In this document: piece by piece, positions 25,278 through 33,606 of the stretch
Layout of the letters: each line of letters starts with the position of its first letter
How positions within the stretch are numbered: the stretch's first letter is position 1
NCBI GenBank assembly: GCA_043819345.1
Contig: JBDREX010000063.1
Coordinates: forward strand, 1-33,637
Source of the DNA: CAYRDK01 sp043819345
Lineage (GTDB): Bacteria > Omnitrophota > Gorgyraeia > Velamenicoccales > Velamenicoccaceae
Direction of reading: 5' to 3'
DNA length: 33,637 bases
Position numbers and translations under genes: made by a program
The notes under the pieces: generated by a model
Databases searched by the model: none
Told to the model about the DNA's origin: nothing
The model's input: only the letters and a program-made list of their open reading frames with translations

Positions 25278-25911
25278 CAATATCCTCAATTTTTATAGAA
25301 TCCCGAATATGAAAAAACCCTAAAGAAACCCGTCGAATACGTGAAATAAAACCACCGCAACCAAGGATCTCTCCAATTTCTTCACCCAAACGGCGCACAT
25401 ATGTCCCCTTAGAACACCTAACAAAAAAATCTATTTCCGGCAAACTCATCCGTGTTATCACAAGCTCGTAGATCTTAATCGGCCGTGCCTTGCGCTCAAC
25501 TTCAATTCCACGCCGGGCAAGTTCATAAAGCCTCTTGCCCTTATGTTTGATAGCAGAGACCATCGGAGGAACCTGTTGTCTCTCACCTATAAATTGAGCA
25601 AAAACATCACGGACTTGTTTTTCCGTAATTTCAGATACATCTTGTTCACTCAAAATAGCCCCTTCACAATCACCTGTCGAAGTCACTATACCGAGTTTCA
25701 AAGTCGCCTCATACTCTTTATCAAAATGAACAAATTTAGAAAAAAGCTTCGTCGCTTTCCCAACCAAAAGCACAAGAACCCCTGTCGCCACAGGATCAAG
25801 CGTACCACTGTGCCCAACACGTCTTGTTTTTAATTTTTTACGAGCAACATCAACCACATCATGAGACGTCATGCCTGCTGGTTTATCAACAATCAAAATA
25901 CCCTCTTTCAT
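25243..25911 (-). CDS. truB: tRNA pseudouridine(55) synthase
   Basis: Makes pseudouridine 55 in the T loop of tRNA. The N-terminus reads GILIVDKPAGMTSHDVV (4-20), and the catalytic Asp39 lies in RVGHSGTLDPVATGVLV. Further signatures are YEATLKLG, QVPPMVSAIKHKGKRLYELAR and CSKGTYVRRLGEEIG. At 222 residues it ends just after the catalytic domain and lacks the C-terminal PUA-like domain of longer homologues, a form seen in several phyla. ATG at 25911 overlaps the nrnA stop by four bases, with AGGAG close upstream. Confidence 0.95.
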   Translation of the reverse strand: MKEGILIVDKPAGMTSHDVVDVARKKLKTRRVGHSGTLDPVATGVLVLLVGKATKLFSKFVHFDKEYEATLKLGIVTSTGDCEGAILSEQDVSEITEKQVRDVFAQFIGERQQVPPMVSAIKHKGKRLYELARRGIEVERKARPIKIYELVITRMSLPEIDFFVRCSKGTYVRRLGEEIGEILGCGGFISRIRRVSLGFFHIRDSIKIEDIDESCLRAWSPA

Positions 25912-26873
25912 ACGCTCCTTTTTGCTGACTCTTCTACCACCCTGGCGATAATATTTTTAAAATTACCCTTAAGCGTTGCCCCGGAAGCCATCTTATGGCC
26001 TCCACCACCAAAAACAGCGGCAATCTTATTAACATCAACTATGCCTGTTGAACGAAAGTTAACCCTCACCTCTTGAGCACGATGTATCTCTTTAAATAAA
26101 AGAGCAACCTCAACCCCTTCAATGCACCTGGCAAAATGAATGATCGCATCTGTCTGTTGCGCCAAAACATCTGACTTAGACAAAAGAGAATAGGGGATCT
26201 CAAGCCAAGCAACTTTTCCGCTGGGATCAGTCTTGAGTGATTGGATAATTTTGCCATAACACTTCACCGTCTCAAAGCTCATGGTTTCATAGATACGACG
26301 GTGAATGCGATAAACATCCAAACCACTTTTTAAAAGACTCGCCGCAGCTTCATGCGTCCTCGATGTCGTATTCGCAAATTTAAAACCACCCGTATCCGTC
26401 ATCATTCCCGTATAAAGAAGAATAGCTTCCTTTTTATTGATCTTGACCTTAAATGCCTGAAATAATTCATAAATCATCTCACAGGCACTGGAAGCTCCTC
26501 CCTCAACCCAATTAACGTCACCAAAAAAACTATTACTAACGTGATGGTCAATATTCATGAGAAGTTTTTTGGAATTAAGGGCCTTATGCACTTTTCCAAC
26601 ACGAGAACAATCCGAACAATCCACAAAAATAGCCACATCATAATCTATGCCGGGATCTTTTGTCACAACACCCTCAATCCCCGGTAAAAAATTATATTCT
26701 GAAGGAGGCGCATCCTCATCATAAACAATAACTTTTTTACCAAGGCGCTTTAGAAGGCTTGCCAAGGCGAGCTCTGAACCCAACGCATCCCCTTCTAAGT
26801 GGATATGCGCCGACAATAAAAAAACTTTATTGCTTTTTTTTCTGATTTCTGCGAGTAGTCTTTTTGGTATCAT
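25908..26873 (-). CDS. nrnA: DHH/DHHA1 phosphoesterase, NrnA type
   Basis: Expected to degrade short oligoribonucleotides and dephosphorylate 3'-phosphoadenosine 5'-phosphate, using manganese. Motif I is AHIHLEGDALGSEL (22-35), motif II VDCSDCSRVG (84-93), motif III IDHHVSN with DHH at 109-111, and the DHHA1 domain ends with GGGGHKMASGA near the C-terminus. Motif I has Glu where most homologues have Asp (PDGD), a conservative change. The frame is open to 26993, but that adds 40 basic residues overlapping rbfA. ATG at 26873 has AAGGA upstream and gives 321 residues, the family length. It starts inside the 3' end of rbfA by 47 bases. Confidence 0.92.
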   Translation of the reverse strand: MIPKRLLAEIRKKSNKVFLLSAHIHLEGDALGSELALASLLKRLGKKVIVYDEDAPPSEYNFLPGIEGVVTKDPGIDYDVAIFVDCSDCSRVGKVHKALNSKKLLMNIDHHVSNSFFGDVNWVEGGASSACEMIYELFQAFKVKINKKEAILLYTGMMTDTGGFKFANTTSRTHEAAASLLKSGLDVYRIHRRIYETMSFETVKCYGKIIQSLKTDPSGKVAWLEIPYSLLSKSDVLAQQTDAIIHFARCIEGVEVALLFKEIHRAQEVRVNFRSTGIVDVNKIAAVFGGGGHKMASGATLKGNFKNIIARVVEESAKRSV

Positions 26874-27246
26874 CTTTTTCCTTCTTTTCTTGCGCCATTT
26901 GCGCATCAAGATTTTTAATCTCCTCAAATCGTTGTTCAATCGAAATCGTATACTCGGCGCTATGATCCTCATGGAAAACAACCTCAGGAACAAGGCGCAG
27001 CTTTAGCCGATGACCCAACTCCCTCCTGATAAATCCACTGGCGTGCTCTAAACCTTCGTGCGTCTGTTTCCATTGTTCTTCATTGCCATACACACTAAAA
27101 AAAACACGTGCGAACCTCAAGTCCGGCGTTATCTCAGCGCGTGTAATCGTAATAAAACCCAAACGCGGATCACGTAACTCATCCTGAATAATCAAACTGA
27201 CTTCGCGCTTTATCTGATGTGCGACTTTGTCAACCCTTCCGCTCAT
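26827..27246 (-). CDS. rbfA: ribosome-binding factor A
   Basis: Small KH-like protein that helps mature the 30S subunit and processing of the 16S 5' end. The start RVDKVAHQIKREVSLIIQDELRDPRLG carries the family pattern, followed by ITRAEITPDLRFARVFFSVYG and IRRELGHRLKLRLVPEVVFHED. The last 25 residues are a Lys-rich tail (KKEKDDTKKTTRRNQKKKQ) that is not conserved and overlaps the start of nrnA. Length 139. In most genomes infB stands directly upstream; here a tRNA nucleotidyltransferase does. Confidence 0.95.
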   Translation of the reverse strand: MSGRVDKVAHQIKREVSLIIQDELRDPRLGFITITRAEITPDLRFARVFFSVYGNEEQWKQTHEGLEHASGFIRRELGHRLKLRLVPEVVFHEDHSAEYTISIEQRFEEIKNLDAQMAQEKKEKDDTKKTTRRNQKKKQ

Positions 27247-27279
27247 ATTCTAGCTCCATTTCTCTTTTTACCACCTACG

Positions 27280-28563
27280 CTATTTTCCCATCCCAGAAGC
27301 AATTTTCTGTACCCATGCCAACTCTTCCTGCCGGTCATGCAGCTTTCCATCAATCTTTGCTGAAAGAAGCTTTTCAAATATCATTTTATACTTTGGGCCA
27401 GGCTTAATGCCCAATGCAAACAGATCTTCCCCTTTAACATGAAGACGCACAAGATGACTCTTCAAGAAAAAATGCTTTATACGTTGTTTTATAATAAAAC
27501 TTTTTGATAAGGCCATGATCAAAAAAATAACCTCATAACTCAAAGGCTGCAGCAAATGATAAACCCGGCTCGCCGATAATTCTTTGCGGCTCAAAAAACC
27601 TTGCACTTTTTTCAAGCTTTCCTTAAATGAAAGCATTCTAGAACTTTCTCCTTTATGAAAAGCAAAATCGATAATAACTTTTTTCATCGACTTAACGCTG
27701 AGAGGAAAAAAGAACAACGCCATATACATGACGTAAAATTCGATACGCCGATGATGGACAGACAGTTTACTAAAAACGTCCGCATTGCTGGCAATAGCCT
27801 TAAAATCGCCAGACCAGTTGTTCTGAAAACGCAAAGTTGAAGCAATATAAGAAAGGCCACATAAATCATTAAGGCGTTTTAACGGCCTCAAAGGCACAGC
27901 TTCCTTAAAAATCAAAATTAACTCATCCCGCAAGCGATGCTTCTGAACATGAAAGAGCATTTTTTTAACTTGCGCCTTTTTAATCCAAGACAACGTTTCT
28001 TTTTCAATTTTGAAGCCAAATCTCTGTTCAAAACGAACAGCCCTCAAAATCCTTGTGGGATCATCAATAAAACTCAATTGATGTAATGCCCTGATAACAC
28101 CCTTTTTCAAATCTTTGAGACCATTATAATAATCAATGACACGGCCAAACTGGTGTTCATTGATTCCAATGGCCATGGCATTGATTGTAAAATCTCGACG
28201 GAAAAGATCATCTTCAATTTTACCAAAGGTAACCGTTGGAAGCGCAGCCGGCTTATCATAAACTTCACGACGGGATGATGCGATATCCACTTTAAAACCT
28301 TCCAACCCATGTAATGTTGCTGTGCCAAACCTCCTGTGAATTACAAGAGACAAATCCAGGCGCGCCGCCATGTCCGTAGCAAACGCAATACCATCGCCTT
28401 CAACAACAAAATCAAGATCAAAGTTAGCAACTCCTAAGAAAAGATCTCTGACAAACCCCCCTACAACACATACGTTAACGCCTTTTTCATCGGCCACACG
28501 ACCAGCCAAATGGATAAAATCAGCCATAGGAACAGGTAATTTATTCAGTTTCTTTGAAAACAT
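27280..28563 (-). CDS. CCA tRNA nucleotidyltransferase / poly(A) polymerase family (class II)
   Basis: Class II nucleotidyltransferase that adds C and/or A to the tRNA 3' end. The catalytic signature is VVGGFVRDLFLG (33-44) with the metal-binding pair in FDLDFVVEGD (Asp49, Asp51). The nucleotide-binding motif RRDFTINAM is at 122-130, followed by DDPTRILRAVRFEQRFGF (167-184). The C-terminal region ends ALGIKPGPKYKMIFEKLL, as in many CCA enzymes. Whether it adds CCA, only CC, or only A cannot be read from the sequence; no second such gene is in this window. It lacks the HD, DHH and CBS domains of some relatives. 427 residues; two bases separate it from xerD in reading order. Confidence 0.9.
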   Translation of the reverse strand: MFSKKLNKLPVPMADFIHLAGRVADEKGVNVCVVGGFVRDLFLGVANFDLDFVVEGDGIAFATDMAARLDLSLVIHRRFGTATLHGLEGFKVDIASSRREVYDKPAALPTVTFGKIEDDLFRRDFTINAMAIGINEHQFGRVIDYYNGLKDLKKGVIRALHQLSFIDDPTRILRAVRFEQRFGFKIEKETLSWIKKAQVKKMLFHVQKHRLRDELILIFKEAVPLRPLKRLNDLCGLSYIASTLRFQNNWSGDFKAIASNADVFSKLSVHHRRIEFYVMYMALFFFPLSVKSMKKVIIDFAFHKGESSRMLSFKESLKKVQGFLSRKELSASRVYHLLQPLSYEVIFLIMALSKSFIIKQRIKHFFLKSHLVRLHVKGEDLFALGIKPGPKYKMIFEKLLSAKIDGKLHDRQEELAWVQKIASGMGK

Positions 28564-28565
28564 TT

Positions 28566-29453
28566 TTACCCTCTTGGATGATACATCTTATGAATAGACT
28601 TTAATCGGTCCCGATTGATATGTGTATAGATCTGTGTCGTTGAAATATCAACATGGCCCAACATTTCCTGGACGCTTCTCAAATCAGCGCCACCTTCTAA
28701 TAGATGTGTCGCGAAGGAATGGCGCAAAATATGCGGCTTAACCGCTTTCTTAATCCCTGCTTTAGAAGCATACCGCTTGATAATTTTCCATAAAGAAATT
28801 CTGGAAATTTTCTTACCCGACCTATTTAAAAATAATTCCGTCGGAGATTCTTTTTTAATCTGCTTAGGTCTGACTTTTTCAAGATATCGCGCAATAGCAA
28901 CAACGGCCTTTTTGCCAAGCGGAACAATGCGCTCTTTTTTCCCCTTCCCCTGACACCGCAAAAAACCAACGTCCAGATGCGTGTCACGCAACTTGAGGCT
29001 GGAAACCTCCGATACACGCATACCCGTAGCATACATCGTCTCTAAAATCGCTCTGTCCCTTATGCCCTGGTCCGTATGCAAATCTGCTGCCCCAATCAAA
29101 AGCTCTACTTCGCTCACATTCAGAATATCTGGGACTTTTTTCCATAGCCGCGGCGTATCAATATAACTGCACGCATCTTCTTTAACCAGCCGCTCTCTCG
29201 TCAAAAAACGATAAAACATACGCAGCGCTGTCAAATTTCTGGCAATACTGGGAGCCGCAAGCCCCTTATCCTTTTCAAAAAACATAAACTCGCGAATATC
29301 ATCGCGCGTAGAAGACAAGAATGATTTTTTGGCGATCTTTTCAAGATAATTCAGATAAGCCTTCAAATCACGCCGATAAGAAAGAATCGTATTATGGCAC
29401 AAACCTCTTTCTACGGAAAGATAATCCAGAAACATATCAACAAGCTTGTCCAT
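28566..29453 (-). CDS. xerD: tyrosine recombinase, XerC/XerD type
   Basis: Resolves chromosome dimers at dif together with FtsK in well-studied bacteria. The N-terminal SAM-like domain begins LVDMFLDYLSVERGLCHNTI. All catalytic residues are present: Arg146 (YATGMRVSEV), Lys172, His241 and Arg244 (HILRHSFATHLLEGG), His267 (MLGHVDI) and Tyr276 (TTQIYTHI). The frame is open to ATG 29501, which would overlap the preceding gene by 38 bases; ATG 29453 gives 295 residues, close to the 298 of E. coli XerD, and is preferred. Neither start has a strong ribosome site. XerD rather than XerC is an estimate. No mobile element surrounds it, so it is a housekeeping enzyme. Confidence 0.85.
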   Translation of the reverse strand: MDKLVDMFLDYLSVERGLCHNTILSYRRDLKAYLNYLEKIAKKSFLSSTRDDIREFMFFEKDKGLAAPSIARNLTALRMFYRFLTRERLVKEDACSYIDTPRLWKKVPDILNVSEVELLIGAADLHTDQGIRDRAILETMYATGMRVSEVSSLKLRDTHLDVGFLRCQGKGKKERIVPLGKKAVVAIARYLEKVRPKQIKKESPTELFLNRSGKKISRISLWKIIKRYASKAGIKKAVKPHILRHSFATHLLEGGADLRSVQEMLGHVDISTTQIYTHINRDRLKSIHKMYHPRG

Positions 29454-29463
29454 AGGGCTCACG

Positions 29464-30048
29464 CTAAAATAACTCGCAACCAATAGTTGTCTGTCCTCCA
29501 TGCCCGGGATAAACGACTGTATCCTTATCCAATAAGGACAGCTTTTTCAATGAGACATCAAGGTCTTCAGAACTGGCCCCGGGGAAATCCGTCCTTCCAA
29601 CACCATCCCGAAACAACGTATCTCCTGAAAATAAAATCTTGTCTGCCGACAAACAAATACATCCACGCGTATGCCCTGGAGTATGAATCACGTGAAAAAT
29701 CATCCCATCTAGTTCAATGCTATCTCCGTCTTTTAAACGACGCTCAGGCACAACAGGCGTAAAAGTCCCAAAAAAAGAGGTCATCATATTTTTTACAGGA
29801 GAGCTAACCATCTCAACATCGTCTTCATGCACATAAACCGGCAATTTTAACGCATCATTAGCCTTTATATGATCAATATGGCCATGCGTATTAACGATAA
29901 ACTGAGGCACAACACCCTTCTGCTGGCAAAATGCCTGAATTCCAGCAGCATTATCACCTGGATCAATAATGAAAGCGTTATTATTTTCCGAAACAACGAT
30001 ATAACAGTTCGTTCTCAGTTCTCCAACAACTAATTTATGAATTATCAT
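29464..30048 (-). CDS. MBL-fold metallo-hydrolase, glyoxalase II-like
   Basis: Two-metal hydrolase of the glyoxalase II-like group. The metal signature is NTHGHIDH (THGHIDH, residues 54-60 from the ATG), with HTPGHTRGC around residue 123, LFSGDTLFRDGVGRTD and VVYPGHGGQTTIG near the C-terminus providing the remaining His and Asp ligands. The substrate may be a thioester of glutathione or another thiol, or other small molecules; I cannot tell. It ends soon after TTIG, whereas many homologues continue with a short NPFL-type tail, so the extreme C-terminus looks clipped. GTG (30051) and ATG (30048) are in tandem; ATG is preferred. Same strand and close spacing with xerD suggest one operon. Confidence 0.9.
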   Translation of the reverse strand: MIIHKLVVGELRTNCYIVVSENNNAFIIDPGDNAAGIQAFCQQKGVVPQFIVNTHGHIDHIKANDALKLPVYVHEDDVEMVSSPVKNMMTSFFGTFTPVVPERRLKDGDSIELDGMIFHVIHTPGHTRGCICLSADKILFSGDTLFRDGVGRTDFPGASSEDLDVSLKKLSLLDKDTVVYPGHGGQTTIGCELF

Positions 30049-30066
30049 CACACAACCCAGAAAGTT

Positions 30067-30573
30067 TTACTGCTTTAGATCATTTTTAATTTTTGTGTAG
30101 TCAAATTCTCTGTTAACACAGCTATAAACCCGACTAACTTTATACCGAAACGTCCTCATGCGCTCCGAAGGCAAATTATGGGCTTGTTGAATCTCTGTAT
30201 CAATCTTCTCTAACTTTTCGACATAGACATTAAGCTTAGCCGCTTTCTCATCAACAAGATAAGAGCTCATCTTTTTTAAATTTGAAACCGCCTGTTGAGA
30301 AGAACTCATGATCCGCTTGTAAGATTCCTGATCACTCAAGCTCTGTATCAATTCCTGATTCCACGCCTTCCAATAGGCAAAATATTGTTTATATAGAACA
30401 TCGGGCGGAAAAGGATGCTCATCATAATCCCGAGGGACAATCACAACATTTTCCTGTTTGTCAATGGTCTTGCGTTTACGCGTAAACTTTTTTCGTAACG
30501 TCTCACACCCCGTCAAAAGGCAGACGCAGAAAAAAATAACAACACAAAGCATCAAAGGGTGTCTACATCTCAT
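30067..30573 (-). CDS. lipoprotein of unknown function
   Basis: I do not recognise this family. The N-terminus is a lipoprotein signal peptide: MRCRH, a hydrophobic stretch, and the lipobox LLTGC with the lipidated Cys at residue 23. The mature part starts basic (LRKKFTRKRK). Residues 50-130 are mostly helical-looking, with heptad-like spacing suited to a coiled coil, and two Cys occur near the C-terminus. No catalytic motif is seen. ATG at 30573 is preferred over the tandem GTG at 30576 because AGGAG then lies seven bases upstream. The start overlaps the ligA stop by one base (TGATG). Probably anchored in the inner or outer membrane; the residue after the Cys is Glu, which does not favour inner-membrane retention. 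Confidence 0.8.
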   Translation of the reverse strand: MRCRHPLMLCVVIFFCVCLLTGCETLRKKFTRKRKTIDKQENVVIVPRDYDEHPFPPDVLYKQYFAYWKAWNQELIQSLSDQESYKRIMSSSQQAVSNLKKMSSYLVDEKAAKLNVYVEKLEKIDTEIQQAHNLPSERMRTFRYKVSRVYSCVNREFDYTKIKNDLKQ

Positions 30574-32576
30574 CACTTTTCTCCTATTAATTTTTTAAAA
30601 CTAGACTCATCCATAATCGGTACATTCAATTTCCTTGCTTTTTCGTATTTAGACCCTGGATCTCGGCCCACAACAACATAGCTGGTCTTTTTACCGACAC
30701 TTGAACTCACCGTGCCTGCCGCCTCTTTCACCCTTGCCTGTGCTTCCTGTCGGCTAAACCCCTCCAGCTCTCCAGTAAAAACAAACGTCATCCCAGCCAA
30801 CACGTTAGAAATATTTTTTCGCTTTGGCTGCCGCATATTCACATGAGCCTTTATAAATTTATTAATCAAAACGGATGCTTCTTTGCGTCGAAAAAATTCA
30901 TATACAGACTCAGCGATAACCTCTCCAATCTCATGAATAGCACTCAATTGCAAAATCGAAGCTTCTCTCAAGTTTTGAATTGTTCCAAATCTTTCAGCTA
31001 ATACCTGAGCGGCTTTTTCACCTACATGCCTAATGCCAAGCGCGAACAAGAGCCGACTCAACGGTCTCTTTTTGCTCTCTGCGATCCCAGCAATAAGATT
31101 TTCCGCTTTTTTATCTTTAAATAATTCAAGCCCTAAAAAATCATCTTTTTTTAAAAAATATATGTCTGCACAATCTCTAACCATGCCTTTCGCAATCACC
31201 TGCCGGATAACCGCCTCTCCCATGCCATCAATATCCATAGCAGCGCGCGAGGCAAAATGAATAATCCTTTTTTCGAGCTGCGCGCCACAGGAAAAATTCA
31301 AACAACGGTAAGCAACCTCCTGCTCTTTTTCTTTCACAATAGCGCCACCACAAAAAGGGCACTTAGATGGTAGTTGAAATTCTTTTTCGTGACCAGTGCG
31401 CACACTCAATACCACTTTAACCACTTTGGGAATCACATCTCCGGCGCGTTCTAAAATAATTTTATCACCGATCTTAATCCCCAAGCGTTTGATTTCATCA
31501 AAATTATGTAACGTGGCGTTACTAATCGTAACACCATTGCATTCCACAGGTTCCAACTCTGCCACAGGCGTCAATACGCCCGTCCGGCCAATACTAACAG
31601 AAATATTACGCACACGTGTTGTCGCTTGCTGCGCAGGGAACTTATACGCGATAGCCCAACGGGGGCTTTTTGATGTAAACCCCAGCTGCCTTTGCTGCCC
31701 CAACAAATTAACCTTAATTACAATCCCATCAATTTCATAATCCAGGCTATTACGTTTTTCCTGCCAATGCTGACAATAGGCGATAACTTCCTGAATATCC
31801 GTACAAAATTTTGTATGAGGGTCAACTGGAATTCCCGCATTTTTGATCCTATTCAAAAACTCTTTTTGAGAATGAAAACCTTTGCCGTCCACCTGGCCCA
31901 AAGAATGGGCGTAAAACAAAAGTTTTCTTTCAGCAACAATTTTAGGGTCGAGTGTTTTCAGGGTTCCTGCCGTCGCATTACGCGGATTAGCAAAGGGAGA
32001 GTCTCCTGCGTCCAGCCTCTCTTTATTCATTTGCGCAAAATCTTTATGCGACATAAAAACCTCTCCGCGAATCTCCATCTCTTCCGGCAAATCTACCCCA
32101 AGGAGCTTAAGCGGCACAGCACGAATAGTCCGAATATTGGCACTTACATCTTCACCTGTCTGGCCATTACCACGCAAAGCCCCAATTATTAAACGCCCTT
32201 TTTTATATGTCAGATTAACGCTGACGCCATCAATTTTTAATTCCGCGACATATTCAATTTTTTCCTTGTGCCCCAGCCCTTTGTACAGACGATCCTGCCA
32301 ATCATTAATCTCCTCAAAAGAATAACTATTATCCAAAGAAAACATCTTATTCTTATGTCCAACCGTACGAAAACCAGACATGGGTTGAGCTCCCACTCTC
32401 TGGGTCGGAGAATCAGGCGTAATCCATTCCGGATGCTTTTTCTCTAAATCCACCAGGCGATGAAAAAGAAGATCATACTCGCGGTCAGAAATCTCAGGAT
32501 CATCTAAAACATAGTAACGGTAATCATGATGCCGTATCTGATCCTGCAGCTTTTCTATTTCATTTTGTATCGTCAC
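30573..32576 (-). CDS. ligA: NAD-dependent DNA ligase
   Basis: Seals nicks during replication and repair using NAD+. Domain order is complete: Ia domain with HHDYRYYVLDDPEISDREYD (16-35), adenylation domain with the catalytic Lys in AELKIDGVSV (KIDG at 114-117), then GEVFMS, the OB fold, the four-Cys zinc finger beginning CPFCGGAIV, helix-hairpin-helix repeats, and a C-terminal BRCT domain (VFTGELEGFSRQEA to the end). Length 667 is normal. Start is a GTG at 32576 with AGGGG six bases upstream. A 147-base spacer with an octamer-repeat array precedes it. Confidence 0.98.
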   Translation of the reverse strand: MTIQNEIEKLQDQIRHHDYRYYVLDDPEISDREYDLLFHRLVDLEKKHPEWITPDSPTQRVGAQPMSGFRTVGHKNKMFSLDNSYSFEEINDWQDRLYKGLGHKEKIEYVAELKIDGVSVNLTYKKGRLIIGALRGNGQTGEDVSANIRTIRAVPLKLLGVDLPEEMEIRGEVFMSHKDFAQMNKERLDAGDSPFANPRNATAGTLKTLDPKIVAERKLLFYAHSLGQVDGKGFHSQKEFLNRIKNAGIPVDPHTKFCTDIQEVIAYCQHWQEKRNSLDYEIDGIVIKVNLLGQQRQLGFTSKSPRWAIAYKFPAQQATTRVRNISVSIGRTGVLTPVAELEPVECNGVTISNATLHNFDEIKRLGIKIGDKIILERAGDVIPKVVKVVLSVRTGHEKEFQLPSKCPFCGGAIVKEKEQEVAYRCLNFSCGAQLEKRIIHFASRAAMDIDGMGEAVIRQVIAKGMVRDCADIYFLKKDDFLGLELFKDKKAENLIAGIAESKKRPLSRLLFALGIRHVGEKAAQVLAERFGTIQNLREASILQLSAIHEIGEVIAESVYEFFRRKEASVLINKFIKAHVNMRQPKRKNISNVLAGMTFVFTGELEGFSRQEAQARVKEAAGTVSSSVGKKTSYVVVGRDPGSKYEKARKLNVPIMDESSFKKLIGEK

Positions 32577-32614
32577 AAATAACCCCTGCAGACCTACACT
32601 CTACAACGCTTTTT

Positions 32615-32657
32615 ACCCTTGCCAACGCTACAACTCAATAACTCTATAACCCTATAA
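32615..32657 (-). repeat. degenerate octamer repeats upstream of ligA (copy C)
   Basis: On the minus strand the spacer reads in 8-base units GTTATAGA, GTTATTGA, GTTGTAGC, GTTGGCAA. They keep the GTT start and period of the arrays at 4335-4410 and 5995-6092, but more AT-rich and without a visible inverted half. The same spacer also holds a direct repeat AGTGTCA nearer the phosphoesterase gene. Confidence 0.5.
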
Positions 32658-32723
32658 TATTTTTTGCTTTTGGTTTTGCTTCTACTTTGACACTCTGAAT
32701 CTCTGACACTTTTAATCTTTTGT

Positions 32724-33449
32724 CTATCTCCCTATCGCAAGCCTATCAGCAAAATCCTGAGGCAAGCCGGCATTTAAGATATCTTTTTGTGCTTTAGCAA
32801 CATCATAAGAAACGCGCTTAATCTCTATTGTACACGCCTGATCATCATACACACAATAACAAGCATTAGCATCTCCATCCCGAGGCTGCCCAACACTGCC
32901 AACATTAACAACATAGCGCCTTCCTCTTTCAATAAGCAAAAGAGAAGAAACCTTATACTGAACATCCTCCTCACTTTCAATAAATATGCCTGGTATATGA
33001 GAATGAGCCACAAAACAAATCTGGCGCTTCATAACACAAAACGTCTTCATCGCTTCTGATTTATTTGTCATATATTCAAAATTTTCAGGGTGATATAACG
33101 AGCCATGCGCAAGATGAAAGGAATCCCCTTCTTCTATAAGATTAACACCAGAAAGAAACATCTTTTCAAGGTTTGAAAGATTTTTTTTCGTCCAACGTAT
33201 AGATTCTTTAGCGAAATCATTAAAACGGTTGATATTAAAAAAATCAATCACAGCCAAATCATGGTTGCCAACAACGCTCAGAGCATTCATCTTTCTTAAA
33301 AGCGCAATACATTCATGAGGGCTCGCCCCATAACCAACAATATCCCCGACAAACACATATTGGTCGATATCAACTTTTTGCAAGGCCGTATGCACAGCCT
33401 CAAAAGCCGCAATATTTGAATGGACATCTGCAAAAATTCCATAGCGCAT
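32724..33449 (-). CDS. calcineurin-like metallophosphoesterase (YfcE/MJ0936 type)
   Basis: Two-metal phosphoesterase, cytoplasmic. Motifs are IFADVHSN with Asp8 and His10, FVGDIVGYG with Asp36, VVGNHD at 59-64 with Asn62 and His63, then LAHGSLY and CFVAHSHIPG with the remaining metal-binding His residues, and VNVGSVGQPRDG near the C-terminus, typical of the YfcE-like group. The usual GHTH is AHSH here. The natural substrate is not known for most members. ATG at 33449 has no ribosome site; a 19-base element shared with the DksA/TraR gene lies immediately upstream, which could give a leaderless or very short-leader transcript. Confidence 0.92.
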   Translation of the reverse strand: MRYGIFADVHSNIAAFEAVHTALQKVDIDQYVFVGDIVGYGASPHECIALLRKMNALSVVGNHDLAVIDFFNINRFNDFAKESIRWTKKNLSNLEKMFLSGVNLIEEGDSFHLAHGSLYHPENFEYMTNKSEAMKTFCVMKRQICFVAHSHIPGIFIESEEDVQYKVSSLLLIERGRRYVVNVGSVGQPRDGDANACYCVYDDQACTIEIKRVSYDVAKAQKDILNAGLPQDFADRLAIGR

Positions 33450-33450
33450 G

Positions 33451-33469
33451 TTAACATTGCCTATAATTA
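33451..33469 (-). repeat. 19-base element, copy 2 (upstream of the phosphoesterase gene)
   Basis: Identical to 357-375, ending one base before the ATG of the phosphoesterase. It contains TATAGG (33460-33465), a possible -10, but no fair -35 lies 16-18 bases upstream. Confidence 0.7.
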
Positions 33470-33530
33470 GGTGTTTATTAAAAAATACTCTTTCCGGGTT
33501 CTTTTCTCTATATTTTTTATCCCGAAGCTT

Positions 33531-33566
33531 AATGAGAAATTGTCACGTAGATGAGAATTTCTCATT
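33531..33566. promoter_or_regulatory. nested palindromes upstream of the phosphoesterase gene
   Basis: AATGAGAAATT (33531-33541) and AATTTCTCATT (33556-33566) form a perfect 11-bp inverted repeat with a 14-base loop. Within it ATGAGAATTTCTCAT (33551-33565) is a 15-base palindrome, so the ATGAGAA half-site occurs three times. This looks like an operator for a dimeric regulator or an RNA hairpin, but no regulator is identified. Confidence 0.45.
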
Positions 33567-33606
33567 GATGAAGCAAGGGGCTTTACAATATTAACTCCGA
33601 AGTGCA

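Noticed and set aside
28566..29501. XerC/D gene as an integrase of a mobile element
   Set aside because: Length and motifs fit housekeeping Xer; neighbours are core genes and no attachment repeats or phage genes are seen.
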